Positions 15,420 to 26,464 of a stretch of 64,000 nt of DNA are shown piece after piece. Origin of the DNA: Salvia splendens (Eukaryota > Streptophyta > Magnoliopsida > Lamiales > Lamiaceae); assembly GCF_004379255.2 (NCBI RefSeq), contig NC_056034.1:5768501-5832500 (forward strand), read 5' to 3'. The position numbers and the translations under genes are program-made. How positions within the stretch are numbered: the first letter of the stretch is position 1; every line of letters begins with the position of its first letter. The notes under the pieces were generated by a model, which saw only the letters and a program-made list of their open reading frames with translations, ran no database searches and was not told the origin of the DNA.

Positions 15420-16560
15420 TACATGTGTTTCATCATTTGTTACCGAAATGAGTTTCAACATTCGTGATCTAAATAGTGGAGTACACGAGTATTGGACTTT
15501 ATTCCTACATACTGATCATTTATCGATATATATGAGATGTAGTAATATTGCGATCTTCGATCTTTGCACTTAGTTAGATATACACTTTTTAAAAGTAGAT
15601 ATGTTGAAACCGAGTCATTGCCTTCTTTTTTTATTGCAACTCTGAACTTTAAAGTTTTGAACAAAAATTAATTTAAACAATTATAATGAACCATTTCGAA
15701 AAATAGTAGTAACAAAAACACTTAAAACAATAATTTTTAATTTTTAATTGTGCTATACATTTTTAATTTGATCCAAAAGAATAACTAATACTTACAATTT
15801 CTCTCTCTATCTCCTTCATGTTTTTTTTTATCAATTTTGTAATATATATTTTCTATTATCAAGACTATTTTTGGTGAACAAGAAAAATGAAAATATATGT
15901 ATTTTAGTATTTTTCATCAAAGATACCGTAACCTCATATGGAAGGGAAGATCATAGTATTAAAATGTGTATTTAATTTATAAGACTAATTCCTCACGACA
16001 CGTTCCTATTGAGTTAGTTCAGCGAGTCAAATGAAAATAAAATTGTGCATGAATTATTAAGTTAATAATTGCACCGGAAAACCTAAATTAATTATGTCGA
16101 TCTAGAACACGAAAACCACATGTTTCAAAATGTAGATACATTAAAATTTCCACAGTTGAATTGGTCAACAATTAGGCGCTTGTTCAAAGTTAGGTTTTTC
16201 TTTTAAGTATAGGTGGCAAAGAGTAGCAAACACTAAAGTCAATTGCAAGAAATCTCCACATACAATATTGTAATTTAATAGTAATATACTAGTAATAAAA
16301 TAAAAAAGTGGTCGTAGCATTCCACACTATCCACACGACTAAACCAAGAAACTGCAGCCAACAAATTGGCTGCATTCAAATTCATAACCTGCATTCAAAT
16401 TCATAACCGCGTTAATTACATTTGACCCACGTGTTCACTTGCTTTACTATTAATTGACTTCCAATTTAAAATTCCAATTTTATCACATGTTTAGTGCTTC
16501 AGTTTGTCAAGTTTTAACTATGAAACATATAGAAACTCCTCCGGTGTCTAACACAAAATA
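15420..16560. other. Intergenic, no gene seen
   Basis: AT-rich. A short direct repeat (CTGCATTCAAATTCATAACC) sits near 16380-16407. No coding exon was recognised. Confidence 0.5.
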
Positions 16561-16801
16561 CTCCCTCCGTCTTCTAATAATTGTTCACTTTGGTTCTGAC
16601 ACGGGTTTTAAGAAATGTAAAGCAAAGTAGGTGAAAAAGTAATGGAATATGGACCCCACTTTTGTATATTAGTTTTATAATAAAATATTAATAAAATGTG
16701 AGACCTACTAATCATTTATGATAAAAAGTTAAAGTGAACTGTTAATGAGAGACGGACAAAAATGGCAAAAGTGAACAATTAATACGGGAGGACGGAGGGA
16801 G
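16561..16801. mobile_element. Stowaway MITE, complete
   Basis: CTCCCTCCGTCTTCTAATAA at the left and the inverted counterpart ending GGACGGAGGGAG at the right, flanked by TA (16559-16560 and 16802-16803). It is 241 bp long and lies just downstream of the JAZ-like gene. Confidence 0.92.
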
Positions 16802-17101
16802 TAATAAAGAGAATTGTCGACCTTAATTTTTGCACGATTATGTTATTACGTCTTCATCAATGTTCAACCCTGAAAAAATTTAAATTCAGACTTGGATTAT
16901 CAAAAAAAGAGTGAACAATAGGATTAACAATTGCAGATTAATGAGCCGTCGGCAACATGAAGAAGGAAAGATTAAACCGCGGAATCATATAATTTTAATC
17001 CCGAATTAAATGGGGCCGTTGCTAATTAACTATAAATAAATATGGGGTGGCATATTATAGGTAGTTTGGTAGTAGTATAATTTTCGAGAAAAATGTTCAT
17101 C

Positions 17102-17974
17102 TTAACACAACAGTAACCTTTAGATAATTGTGAGTGATATAGGGAGCATAATAAAACGAAAAATTAAACAATTTAAATATAATAATAGTACCAACCTTTC
17201 CTTTCGCTTCTGCAGAAACCTTTGCAGAGAAATTTTCCTTGATATGGGCAAATCTGCATATATCCATTCAAGTGGAGTATTTAAACAACTGAAAAACCTC
17301 TATTGAAATAGAATAAATATAGGATTAAAAAGCGAAACCAACCTCCGTTGAAAGATTCCAGCAAATTTGTTTCACCATTTGCGTTGGATTCCAAGTTTTC
17401 AGGCGATTTAGAAGGAAGCATTTCATCAGCCGCTTTGAGAATATCTTGTGCCTGTTCCGATCATAAATAAGAATTGAAACAAATAAATTTGAAGAATGTT
17501 AGGTATCTGTGAAAAAAGACGCACCTTGCGTGGAGAGACGTCAAATACAGAAACCATTCCATTGTAGAAAATGGTCATTGGAGCTCTATTCTCATCACCC
17601 CCACACCGCAGGCTGTGTAATTTTTGAAAAAGAATTAAATGCAGGAAATGAAATAAGGAAGAAAATTTATGGTTAGCTACCTAAGTTTAGGATCCAATTG
17701 AGGAGAATTAGGAATCGCAAAACCGCCATTCCCAATCACGCTCTTCACCACCTCCGGATTCATCTTCGTTATAACACCTTGTATATCTGCACATATACAT
17801 ATAGTATGAGAGAGAGAGAGAGAGAGAGATAAAAGGATACTATTAATAATATTTCTACAAACCTCGAAAACTTCTTCTGCGCTGAAAAACGGGGGCGGCA
17901 GAGGGCGGTGGGAGAGCAGTAGATCCTTTATTCATGGCGAAAAAATCAAGATCCAGAGATGAAGATTTGGCCAT
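17102..17974 (-). CDS. JAZ10: JAZ10/TIFY9-like jasmonate repressor (last exon uncertain)
   Basis: Minus-strand exons 17974-17863, 17786-17681, 17612-17525, 17451-17343 and 17253-17196 join in frame with GT/AG borders. Residues from MAKSSSLDLDFF to FQRRRSFRDIQGVI match the JAZ10-type N-terminus. The ZIM domain (about 85-115) contains MTIFYNG, the TIFY motif for NINJA binding and dimerisation. Exon 5 supplies the Jas motif LPISRKISLQRFLQKRKER, which binds COI1-JA-Ile and MYC2. JAZ proteins repress jasmonate responses in the nucleus until degraded. The final codons are unclear. Splicing to a tiny exon at 17117-17102 ends RLLLC, while intron retention ends after about 27 extra codons at 17120. 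The Jas core reads SRK where ARR is usual. The (GA)n tract at 17809-17828 is in intron 1. Confidence 0.88.
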
Positions 17975-18389
17975 GGCTAAATTTATGTATTTCTGTTTGA
18001 TTTAGATGAGATAGAGAGAGAAGGTGGGAGATGGTGATTCATTCACGTAATGGCATATGCTTCGATGTGCATATCCATATTTATATTTGTACACACGGGG
18101 AAAATGAGACTTCAGTGTTGTACTTTGTTTTTATTTAATACTCATATTCTTCTGTGGTTGATGGGTTGGTATCGCCGTTTACTTTTGGGCTAATTCGTGC
18201 CCTTTTTGTCATTACAATACCACCAATGTACACCACCACATGTGCCTTCATTATTGTTTGGAGAAATTCATTTTACTCTAGTATTAATTATATACGAAAT
18301 TCTCCCAGAAGTACCAGGAAGGTTCTTCTTGTGAGAGGGAGATAGTGAGATTTTTCAATGAAACGGGAAAAATAAATATTATGGTCCGT
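17975..18389 (-). promoter_or_regulatory. Proximal promoter and 5'UTR of the JAZ-like gene
   Basis: About 415 bp separate the JAZ start codon from a Copia LTR. A palindromic CACATGTG E-box-like site near 18237 is the only candidate MYC site noticed, and no perfect G-box CACGTG was seen. GA-rich sequence lies just upstream of the start. The original distal promoter is now beyond the 8-kb insertion. Confidence 0.45.
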
Positions 18390-18394
18390 CACAA

Positions 18395-19503
18395 TGTTGG
18401 TTCTACTGATTACAAGAGATAAAAGCCGGACGTAATACAACCCAAAAGAAGGAATACAAGAAACGAAACTGAACTGAATTACAATGAAACAAATAAACCG
18501 TGAATGTTTAGCCGAGTCGAGGAGGCCTCTTCCCGCAAGACGAGATACGCCCCGGTAGTGCTCTTCGGTTTGGCGTTTCGTCCCCAAAGGTAAAATGACT
18601 ACGTCTCTTTTGATGCAGCACCGCAATCAGTAGAGCTCCGGCGAACTGGATGGAGGAGAGGGCAGAGTTTCGACAGAAAGACAATGCAGAGAGGGAGAGA
18701 GCTTATGATGCAGAGAATGCTTGGAATTGTGTGTCCTAATGCAGTGGTATGGCTAGCCTATTTATAGGCCAAGCCACCATGCAGGGTCAACCGAGCCATG
18801 AAGGCTCATCATGGCAGATTCGTAACCGACGTCGGTTACGAGCGTGTGGCAGGCGTGTGCCTTTCGCATGTGGAGCGTGTGGATTTCTCGCGTGGCAGCC
18901 GTGACTGTGCCTCGCTTGACGACGTGTCAAGCCACTTGGATTGCTGACTCGGCGGTGGTCCAAAAAGAATAGTTTGGGCCAAGCCCCAAGCCCAAAGACC
19001 ACCCAAAGACCAATTGCCAAGTCCAAGTCCAAGTCCAAGCCCAAGCCCAAGATCGAGATCGGGATCGGGCCCAGGCCCGGGGCCCGCGACCGCGAGCGCG
19101 AGCACGGGCTCGGGCTGGCGGGCGGCGGCGGCGGCGCGCGCGTGTGCGCGCGTGTGGGCTCTTTCACCCATCTTGGTCCACTATAATTATTAAGTAACAT
19201 AAAGTCACTTAATTTATACACATTAAAAGATGTGTTAATCCTCCAATGTGGGATAATTAACACTAGTTAATTATTCCCTAAGCTCCAACTCCAAGCTTTA
19301 ATAAAAGCTAATTATGCCCAACTTTAATCCACTATTTCTCACTCACCGGAAATCGGATTTGAGAAAGTGAATATACTACATTTATCTACATAAAATGTAG
19401 ATCGACGCTATGTCATTTAATTTCACAAAATTAAATGTCTCGTCACATTTATTATTTGGTCAAAATCCATTGACCGGGCATATTTAATACCATGATTTCT
19501 ACA
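18395..19503 (-). repeat. Copia 3' LTR (1,109 bp, contains TATA box)
   Basis: In element orientation it begins TGTAGAAATCATGG at 19503 and ends ACCAACA at 18395. A TATA box (CCTATAAATAGG in sense) lies at 18757-18768, and a (CCAAGT)n-type repeat at 19020-19050. A GC-rich block at 19070-19160 gives spurious Arg/Pro/Gly frames. Sense transcription would run toward the JAZ-like gene. Confidence 0.93.
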
Positions 19504-20068
19504 ATCTCCCACATGAGTGGAAATAGCCGAATGCATATGCATGCAGACACAAGCTCAACCCTCGAGAGGTATATAAGCATAAGGATAGGTAGTTGTTGAC
19601 TTTGAACCCTCCATAGTCGACACCATCGGATACACAGGCGGCTTAGTAGCGCGATGCTTTGAACTAATCCCCCACGGCGTGCACCGAGACAATGGTGTTA
19701 ACGGTTAAACACCTCAACCTCATCCGTTCTCACGTTTTGTGTCCATTGCGGTCTTGGACACCACTTTGGATTCATAAGTGCATTTTTTATGAAGCGACCA
19801 CACTTCGCACTTACATAGGTGATTCTTAGTCAAGTACCTTGCCATACTTGGTCTCTTTGAGAATTCCATCTCTTTGAGATCCTTAAGAACCATTAAAAGT
19901 CATAGACTTAGCCTTTACCACTAGGCAAGCTCTCCAACACTCTATTGCTCTCTAGGGAATAGATATAGTTGAGTGTTTCTCATGAACTCTCATAGCTTAG
20001 TTGTCCCTTTGAACCAAGTTCTTGGGATCTCCAGTCATCATGGTTGGGTTACCACTGTGATAGTTCTT
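19504..20068 (-). other. Copia 3' untranslated region and polypurine tract
   Basis: Between the end of the RNase H frame and the 3' LTR. The purine-rich GTGGGAGAT adjoins the LTR at 19504-19512. No further gene is present. Confidence 0.7.
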
Positions 20069-23000
20069 TTAGTTTGTGGATTTCAAACTCATTCCCTCTA
20101 GCAACTTATTCATTTGATCACGGTTTAACCCTTTGGTTAGCGGATCCGCTAGATTATCTATTGACTTCACATAGTCAATTGTAATCACCCCTGTTGTGAT
20201 CAAATGTCTCACGGTGTTATGTCGTCGACGTATATGTCGAGACTTACCGTTATAGAAGCCATTGTTTGCCCTTCCAATAGCTGCTTGGCTATCGCAGTGG
20301 ATCAGCACTGGTGGCATAGACCAACATGGAATGTCTTCAAGGAAGTTCTTAAGCCACTCGGCTTCCTCACCAGCCTTATCCAAGGCAATGAACTCCGATT
20401 CCATTGTTGATCGGGCTATACAGGTCTATTTTGTGGATTTCCACGATACAGCACCACCCCCAATAGTAAAGACATATCCACTTGTTGAAAGTGAGTCTCT
20501 ATTATCGGATATCCAATTGGCATCACAGTACCCTTCAAGTACCGGGGGGTATCTCAAGAAGTGTAGCCCAAGATTTTGAGTGTGTTTTAAATATCTCAAA
20601 ACCCTCACAAGAGCTCTCCAATGCTCTTTGTTTGGATTGCTCGTGTAACGACTTAACTTGTTCACGGCACAAGCAATGTCAGGTCGAGTGCAATTAGTCA
20701 AGTACATAATGCACCCGATGACCCGTGCATACTCTTCTTGTGCAACGGGCTCGCCTTTGTTTTTGCTCAAGTGAACGTCGAGTTCAATTGGAGTCTTAAC
20801 CGGCGTGCCATCATAGGCTTTGAATTTATTCAATATCTTCTCAACATAATGTGATTGTGTTAAGATGATTCCATCATTCGTTCTTAGAATCTTCATTCCA
20901 AGAATTACATCGGCTAGACACATGTCTTTCATGTCAAAGTTTCTCTTTAACATGGCCTTTGTATCGTTAATTACTTGAGTGTTGCTACCCAAGATTAACA
21001 TATCATCAACGTAGAGACACACTATAACATGACCGTTATTAGTGCTCTTGATGTAGACACATTTGTCAAACTCGTTGATTTTAAACCCATTTGATAACAT
21101 CACATTATCAAACTTCAAGTGCCATTGCAATGGCGCTTGTTTCAATCCATATAGGGACTTTACGAGCTTGCATACCTTTTTCTCTTGTCCAGGTACTACA
21201 AACCCTTCTGGTTGTTCCATATAGATTTCATCTTCTAGTTCACCATTTAGAAACGCGGTCTTTACATCCATTTGATGAATCTCAAGATTGTGCAATGCAG
21301 CAATAGCGAGAAGCACTCGTATAGATGTAATCCTTGTTACAAGTGAATAGGTATCGAAGAAGTCATGTCCTTCCTTTTGTTACTACTAATCGGGCTTTAT
21401 ACTTATCAACTGTTCCATCGGCCTTAAACTTTCTTTTAAGAACCCATTTGCATCCTAAAGGTTTAGCACCTTCGGGCAAATCAACCAACACCCATGTGTG
21501 GTTTAGCAAAATTGAATCAATTTCGCTTTGAACAACTTCTCTCCAATGCAGCCCGTCTAGGCCAGCAAAGGCTACTTTTATCGATGTTGGTTCTTCATCC
21601 AACATGAAAGCAATGTAGTCAGGACCAAAAGTTTTTGGTGTTCTGACTCTATTACCACGTCTTAGTACTGTATCTTTTGGATCGGGCTTTGCACGCTTGC
21701 GCGATTCAGGTTCCGCATCTGCTGATTTAGAACTAGTGGCTTTTTCTTCCACTTGTTTAGAACTAGTGGCTTCTTCAATTCTTGTCTCAGAATTGGTTGA
21801 GACTTTTTCCTTGTCTTTGCAAGGAAACGTATTTTCGAGAAATACAGCATTCCTCGACTCAATTGTTGTTCCTACTGTGATAGTCGATATTTCAGACTTG
21901 TGAACAACAAATCGATATGCACTACTGTTAAGTGCATATCCAATGAAGATGCAATCAACCGTCTTAGGTCCGATTGTAACTTCTTTGGGCGGAGGAACCA
22001 TCACCTTTGCCAAACACCCCCACACTTTGAGGTATTTGTAGGATGGCTTCCTTCCATTCCACAACTCATAAGGAGTGACATCTTTTCCTTTGAGAGGGAT
22101 CTTATTCAAGATATAGTTGGCTGTCAAAACAGCTTCCCCCCACATGTTATGTGGTAATCCTGAAGTTAGAAGCAGTGCATTCATCATCTCTTTTAGAGTT
22201 CGATTTTTGCGTTCTGCAACACCATTAGATTGTGGTGAATATGGAGCAGTTGTTTGATGAATTATACCACTTGCGTTGCATAACTCCTCAAACGGGGCTA
22301 CATATTCGCCTCCTCTATCGCTTCGAATCATTTTGATTTTACAACCAAGTTGATTCTCAACCTCGTTCTTATAATTTTTGAACGCTTCTATTGCTTCATC
22401 TTTACTTCTTAAAAGGTAAATGTAGCAATACCTTGTGCAATCATCTATGAAAGTGATAAAGTACTTTTTACCACCTCTTGTTTGCACCATCTTTAAATCA
22501 CATACATCCGTGTGAATTAATTCAAGGGGTTTTGTGCTTCGTTCAACCGAGTGAAACGACAACTTAGTCATTTTTGCTTCAAGACAAATTTCACATTTAT
22601 CTTGGGTATCCAATTCATTAGCCTTTAGTAAATCTAAATTCACTAATCTTTTAATAGCTTTTGAATTCACATGTCCCAATCTACAATGCCACAAATTTGA
22701 AGACTCAATCAAATAAGAGGAAGTAGATGCTTTATTCTTATTAGCCAATGGCTTTGCAACACTGCGAGTTGCTACACTAAGCTTGAAAAGCCCATCGGTT
22801 ACATAACCTTTTCCGAGGGATTTTCCAAACTTATACAAGACAAACCTATCAGACTCAAATACAAGTTTAAACCCCTTATTAACTAGTATTGATCCTGACA
22901 CTAGGTTCTTGCGGATGTCCGGGACATGCAGCACATCCTTCAAAGTGATTGTGACGCCAGACGTCATCATGAGAATCACGTTGCCAACGCCGAGGATTTC

Positions 23001-25688
23001 AGACGATGCTTGATTCCCCATGTTGATTTTCCTTCCTTCAACAGCCGTGTAGGAGGCAAACTTGCTCCTGTCGGAGCAAACATGAGCAGTAGCGCCGGTG
23101 TCGATGTACCAGCCTCCCTTGTTATCAACAAGGTTAACCTCTTCAGTGACCACTGCAATGAGGTCGTTCTCATCCCAGTCCTTGAACTCCTTCTCAACGA
23201 CGTGGGCTGCCGGCTTCTTCTTCTTGCTGCGGCAGTCTTTGGCAAAGTGGTCTGGTTTGCCACACTTGTAGCAGTCGCCTTCAAACTTCTTTGAAGGCTG
23301 CTTTCCCTTCCCTTTGTCATTTGGACGGTTTGGGCGAGGGCGTTTGTTGGAGGGTCCGCCCTGCTCCAACAGATTGGCCTTGGCTTCATTTGGGGCGAAT
23401 CCCTTAGCCTTTTGATCACTTTTGCGCACGTCGGCCTCGATGCGCAACTTCACGATCAAGTCTTCAAGGGTCATCTGCTTTCGCTTGTGCTTGAGATAGC
23501 TCTTGAAGTCCTTCCAACTTGGAGGGAGCTTGTCAATGATCGTGCACCTTAGGAATTTATCGGGCAAGGTCATCCCTTCAGCCACTAATGAGTGGATGAT
23601 CATTTGGAGCTCTTGGACTTGCTCCATGACGGGTCGAGAGTCGACCATTTTGTAGTCCATAAACTTAGATGCTACAATTTGTTCCGTCCCTGCAGCATTA
23701 TCTATGCTATACTTCTTTTCTAGGTTTTCCCACATTTGTTTAGATGTGGTTACATTGGAGTATACATTATAGAGGCTATCATCTAATGCACTTAAAATAA
23801 AATTTTTACATAGATAATCCCCTTTTCTCCAAGCTTCATAGTCCGCCATGACTTCGAGCCTAGTCTCTTGGTCGCTTGGCGCGGGCGGCTCGTTCTCCGT
23901 GAGGAAGTTGGCGACGCCCAATGTTGTCAAGTAGAACAACATCTTTTGATACCACCGCTTGAAGTCAGATCCTCCAAACTTTGGTCGCTTCTCGGCAGGT
24001 GGCATCATTCTTGGTGCCAAAGGTGCCGCAGTTGGTCCTTGGAAGGAACCAATTCCGTTGCCCCCGAAGGAGCCAACAACGTGGTTGGGCATAGAGCCCC
24101 CACCATTCACGTTAGGCATAGAGCCCGCCATGGTCGTACCAGCCCCGAAGGGACTAGCACCCGCATGAGACCCGAAGGCCCCAGCATTCGTGTGAGACCC
24201 GAAGGCCCCAACATCCGTGTGAGACCCGAAGGCCCCAGCACTCGATCCATTAAAGGACCCGAAGGAACCACTCAAAGTGGAACCAACCGACCCACTCGAA
24301 GTGGATCCACCAGTGAGCCCAAGGGGGTTAACGAACTCCCAAGGGTAGGCATGCACAAACCGACCCAGCCCGGCGGTTAACCGCCGGTTCGGGCCCACCG
24401 GTTCATGAACCGGAACCGGGCCCGGAACCGGCGGGTTGAACCGGCAGAAGGGTTGAAGGGTCGGAAGGGCCGGTTCAGGTTCCGCAATATATTGAACCTG
24501 AACCGGCGGTTCGGCGGTTCGAACCGCCGGTTCAAAGGGTTAAATAGTATTTCGTAGGTTAGGAGTTCGTAGGGTTCGCGTAGGGGTTTAGTATAGCCGT
24601 TGGAACCGGCGGTTCGCGGGGTAAACCGCCGGTTTGAGGGGTAAACCGCCGGTTCGGGAGCCGGTTTCTGACGGTTCCGGCAACTTTTCAGAGGCTAGGC
24701 CGTAGGGTCAGTGTGTAGGCCTGCAAAACCGGTCAGAAACCGCGGGTTTTCGGTCAGAAACCGGCGGTTTTCTGACGGAAACCGTGGACAACCCGTCGGT
24801 TTAGGGTTGAACCGCCATATGTTTTTGTATATGCAAAAACAATTACATAATTGTATTTGTATATACTCTAGTCGATGAAGTATATTTCTCTATACGGCTA
24901 AATGAGGGAAACTTTTGACAATTCTACTATATTTGTTGATTGTTAGACGAAACTCAACATTTAAAGTTGAATTGCTAAAGGTGTCCTTAATTTAGTTATG
25001 TAGAAAGATCTTCTTCGCCGGTTAAGAGTATATATATAATACACTTATACGTTTAAGAACTTCAACATCGTTTCTTGTCATTTGTAATTAGTTCTTCACT
25101 AGTAGTCTCATTTGTATTTAAATTTTGTTTAAGACTTCAAGATCGCCATATGTTTTCAATTTGTAATTGTTGTAACTTGTAACGTGTAATTTGTAAACAT
25201 GCAATTTCAATAAAATTGCAACTTTATCCGTATTTTTTTCAATTTTATTTACTCACATTTCATAAAAAAACAAACTTGAAAAGTGTAATGTAAGTTGATT
25301 AAAATTGAAAAGTTGAAAAATGCAAAAAAAAAAAAAAAAAAAATCGTCGAACCGGCTTGGAACCGGCTGTTCAAGCCGAAAACCGACGGTTTTGAACCGC
25401 CCCGTAACCCGCCGGTTTTTTGAACCGGAACCGGAACCTCCGGGAGCTAGGCGGGCCGGTTCAGGTTCATACATTCCCCGACCCTTGAACCGCCGGTTCA
25501 TGACCCTGAACCGGCGGTTTTCGACCCTTGTGCATGCCTACCCAAGGGGTTGTTGAGGAAGAAGGATAGCGCCCGGGAGTGGGCATCATCGTCGGAATCG
25601 ACGACGTGTTGACAGGTCCAGTGGTCGCCATGGTTGAAGGAATGGCGGCGGTGGTGGCGGCAGCGGTGGTGTTGGATTCCGTCGACAT
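20069..25688 (-). pseudogene. Copia gag-pol polyprotein, broken
   Basis: Gag starts near 25688 (MSTESNTTAAA), is interrupted by a hAT element, and resumes at 24337. Recognised in order are a UBN2-type gag ([15 protein letters not shown]), a CCHC knuckle [14 protein letters not shown] near 23235-23276, protease [12 protein letters not shown] near 23080-23112, an integrase HHCC zone and catalytic core ([35 protein letters not shown]), RT with YVDDM near 21000, and RNase H (STMESEFIALDKAGEEAEWL). Around 21370 a small deletion shifts the frame after KARLVV. Near 20426 a TAG stands where CAG (the Gln of SKQT) is expected. The style resembles the Tork lineage; that assignment is from memory. Confidence 0.93.
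24346..25540. mobile_element. Non-autonomous hAT-like element nested in gag
   Basis: The ends TAGGCATGCACAA (left) and TTGTGCATGCCTA (right) are perfect 13-bp inverted repeats. CCCAAGGG is duplicated on both sides (24338-24345 and 25541-25548), the 8-bp duplication of hAT transposases. The interior is built from many AACCGGCGGTTC-like units in both orientations near each end and an AT-rich centre, with a poly(A) run at 25323-25341. There is no transposase. Insert plus duplication is 1,203 bp, a multiple of three, but the insert holds stops. Confidence 0.95.
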
Positions 25689-25776
25689 CTCCAGCAAAGG
25701 TGTATTAAGTTTCGAAATTTTAAGTTCAGTTTAGAGGTCAAAAACCCTTCAAAAGCAAGTTATCTCATCTTGCGAT

Positions 25777-26459
25777 TGTTGGTTCTACTGATTACAAGAG
25801 ATAAAAGCCGGGCGTAATACAACCCAAAAGAAGGAATACAAGAAACGAAACTGAACTGAATTACAATGAAACAAATAAATCGTGAATGTTTAGCCGAGTC
25901 GAGGAGGCCTCTTCCCGCAAGACGAGATACGCCCCAATTGCCAAGATCCAAGTCCAAGTCCAAGTCCAAGTCCAAGTCCAAGCCCGGGATCGGGATCGGG
26001 CCCGAGGCCCGAGGCCCACGGCCCACGGCCAGTGACCGTGAGCGCGAGCACGAGCACGGGCTCGGGCGGGCGGGCGGGCGGCGGCGGCGGCGCGCGCGTG
26101 TGCGCGCTTGTGGGCTCTTTCACCCATCTTGGTCCACTATAATTATTAAGTAACATAAAGTCACTTAATTTATACACATTAAAAGATGTGTTAATCCTCC
26201 AATGTGGGATAATTAACACTAGTTAATTATTCCCTAAGCTCCAACTCCAAGCTTTAATAAAAGCTAATTATGCTCAACTTTAATCCACTATTTCTCACTC
26301 ACCGGAAATCGGATTTGAGAAAGTGAATATACTACATTTATCTACGTAAAATGTAGATCGACGCTATGTCATTTAATTTCACAAAATTAAATGTCTCGTC
26401 ACATTTATTATTTGGTCAAAATCCATTGACCGGACATATTTAATACCATGATTTCTACA
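25777..26459 (-). repeat. Copia 5' LTR (683 bp, internal deletion)
   Basis: Matches the other LTR at both ends, but the equivalent of 18554-19011 (458 bp), including its TATA box, is missing. The break joins GCCCC to AATTGCC, with a 2-bp CC shared at both edges. The CCAAGT repeat is longer here than in the 3' LTR. As the upstream LTR of the element it should have driven transcription. Confidence 0.93.
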
Positions 26460-26464
26460 CACAA

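Larger units (their letters stand above)
18395..26459 (-). mobile_element. Full-length but defective Ty1/Copia LTR retrotransposon
   Basis: Two LTRs (18395-19503 and 25777-26459) bound gag-pol read on the minus strand in the order gag, protease, integrase, RT, RNase H, which defines Copia. The target duplication CACAA is intact at 18390-18394 and 26460-26464. LTRs start TG and end CA. A polypurine tract (GTGGGAGAT) abuts the downstream LTR at 19504. No TGGTATCAGAGC-type primer site is obvious next to 25777, which is unusual. A hAT element is nested inside gag, and pol carries a frameshift and a stop, so it is not autonomous. Confidence 0.95.

Noticed and set aside
18787..19263. Arg/Pro/Gly/Ala-rich frames on both strands (also 25760-26219)
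   Set aside because: They lie within the GC-rich part of the Copia LTRs and follow its simple repeats.
23868..24380. 170-codon plus-strand frame with repeated RPEGPS/IRV units
   Set aside because: It is the antisense shadow of the repetitive Copia gag linker.
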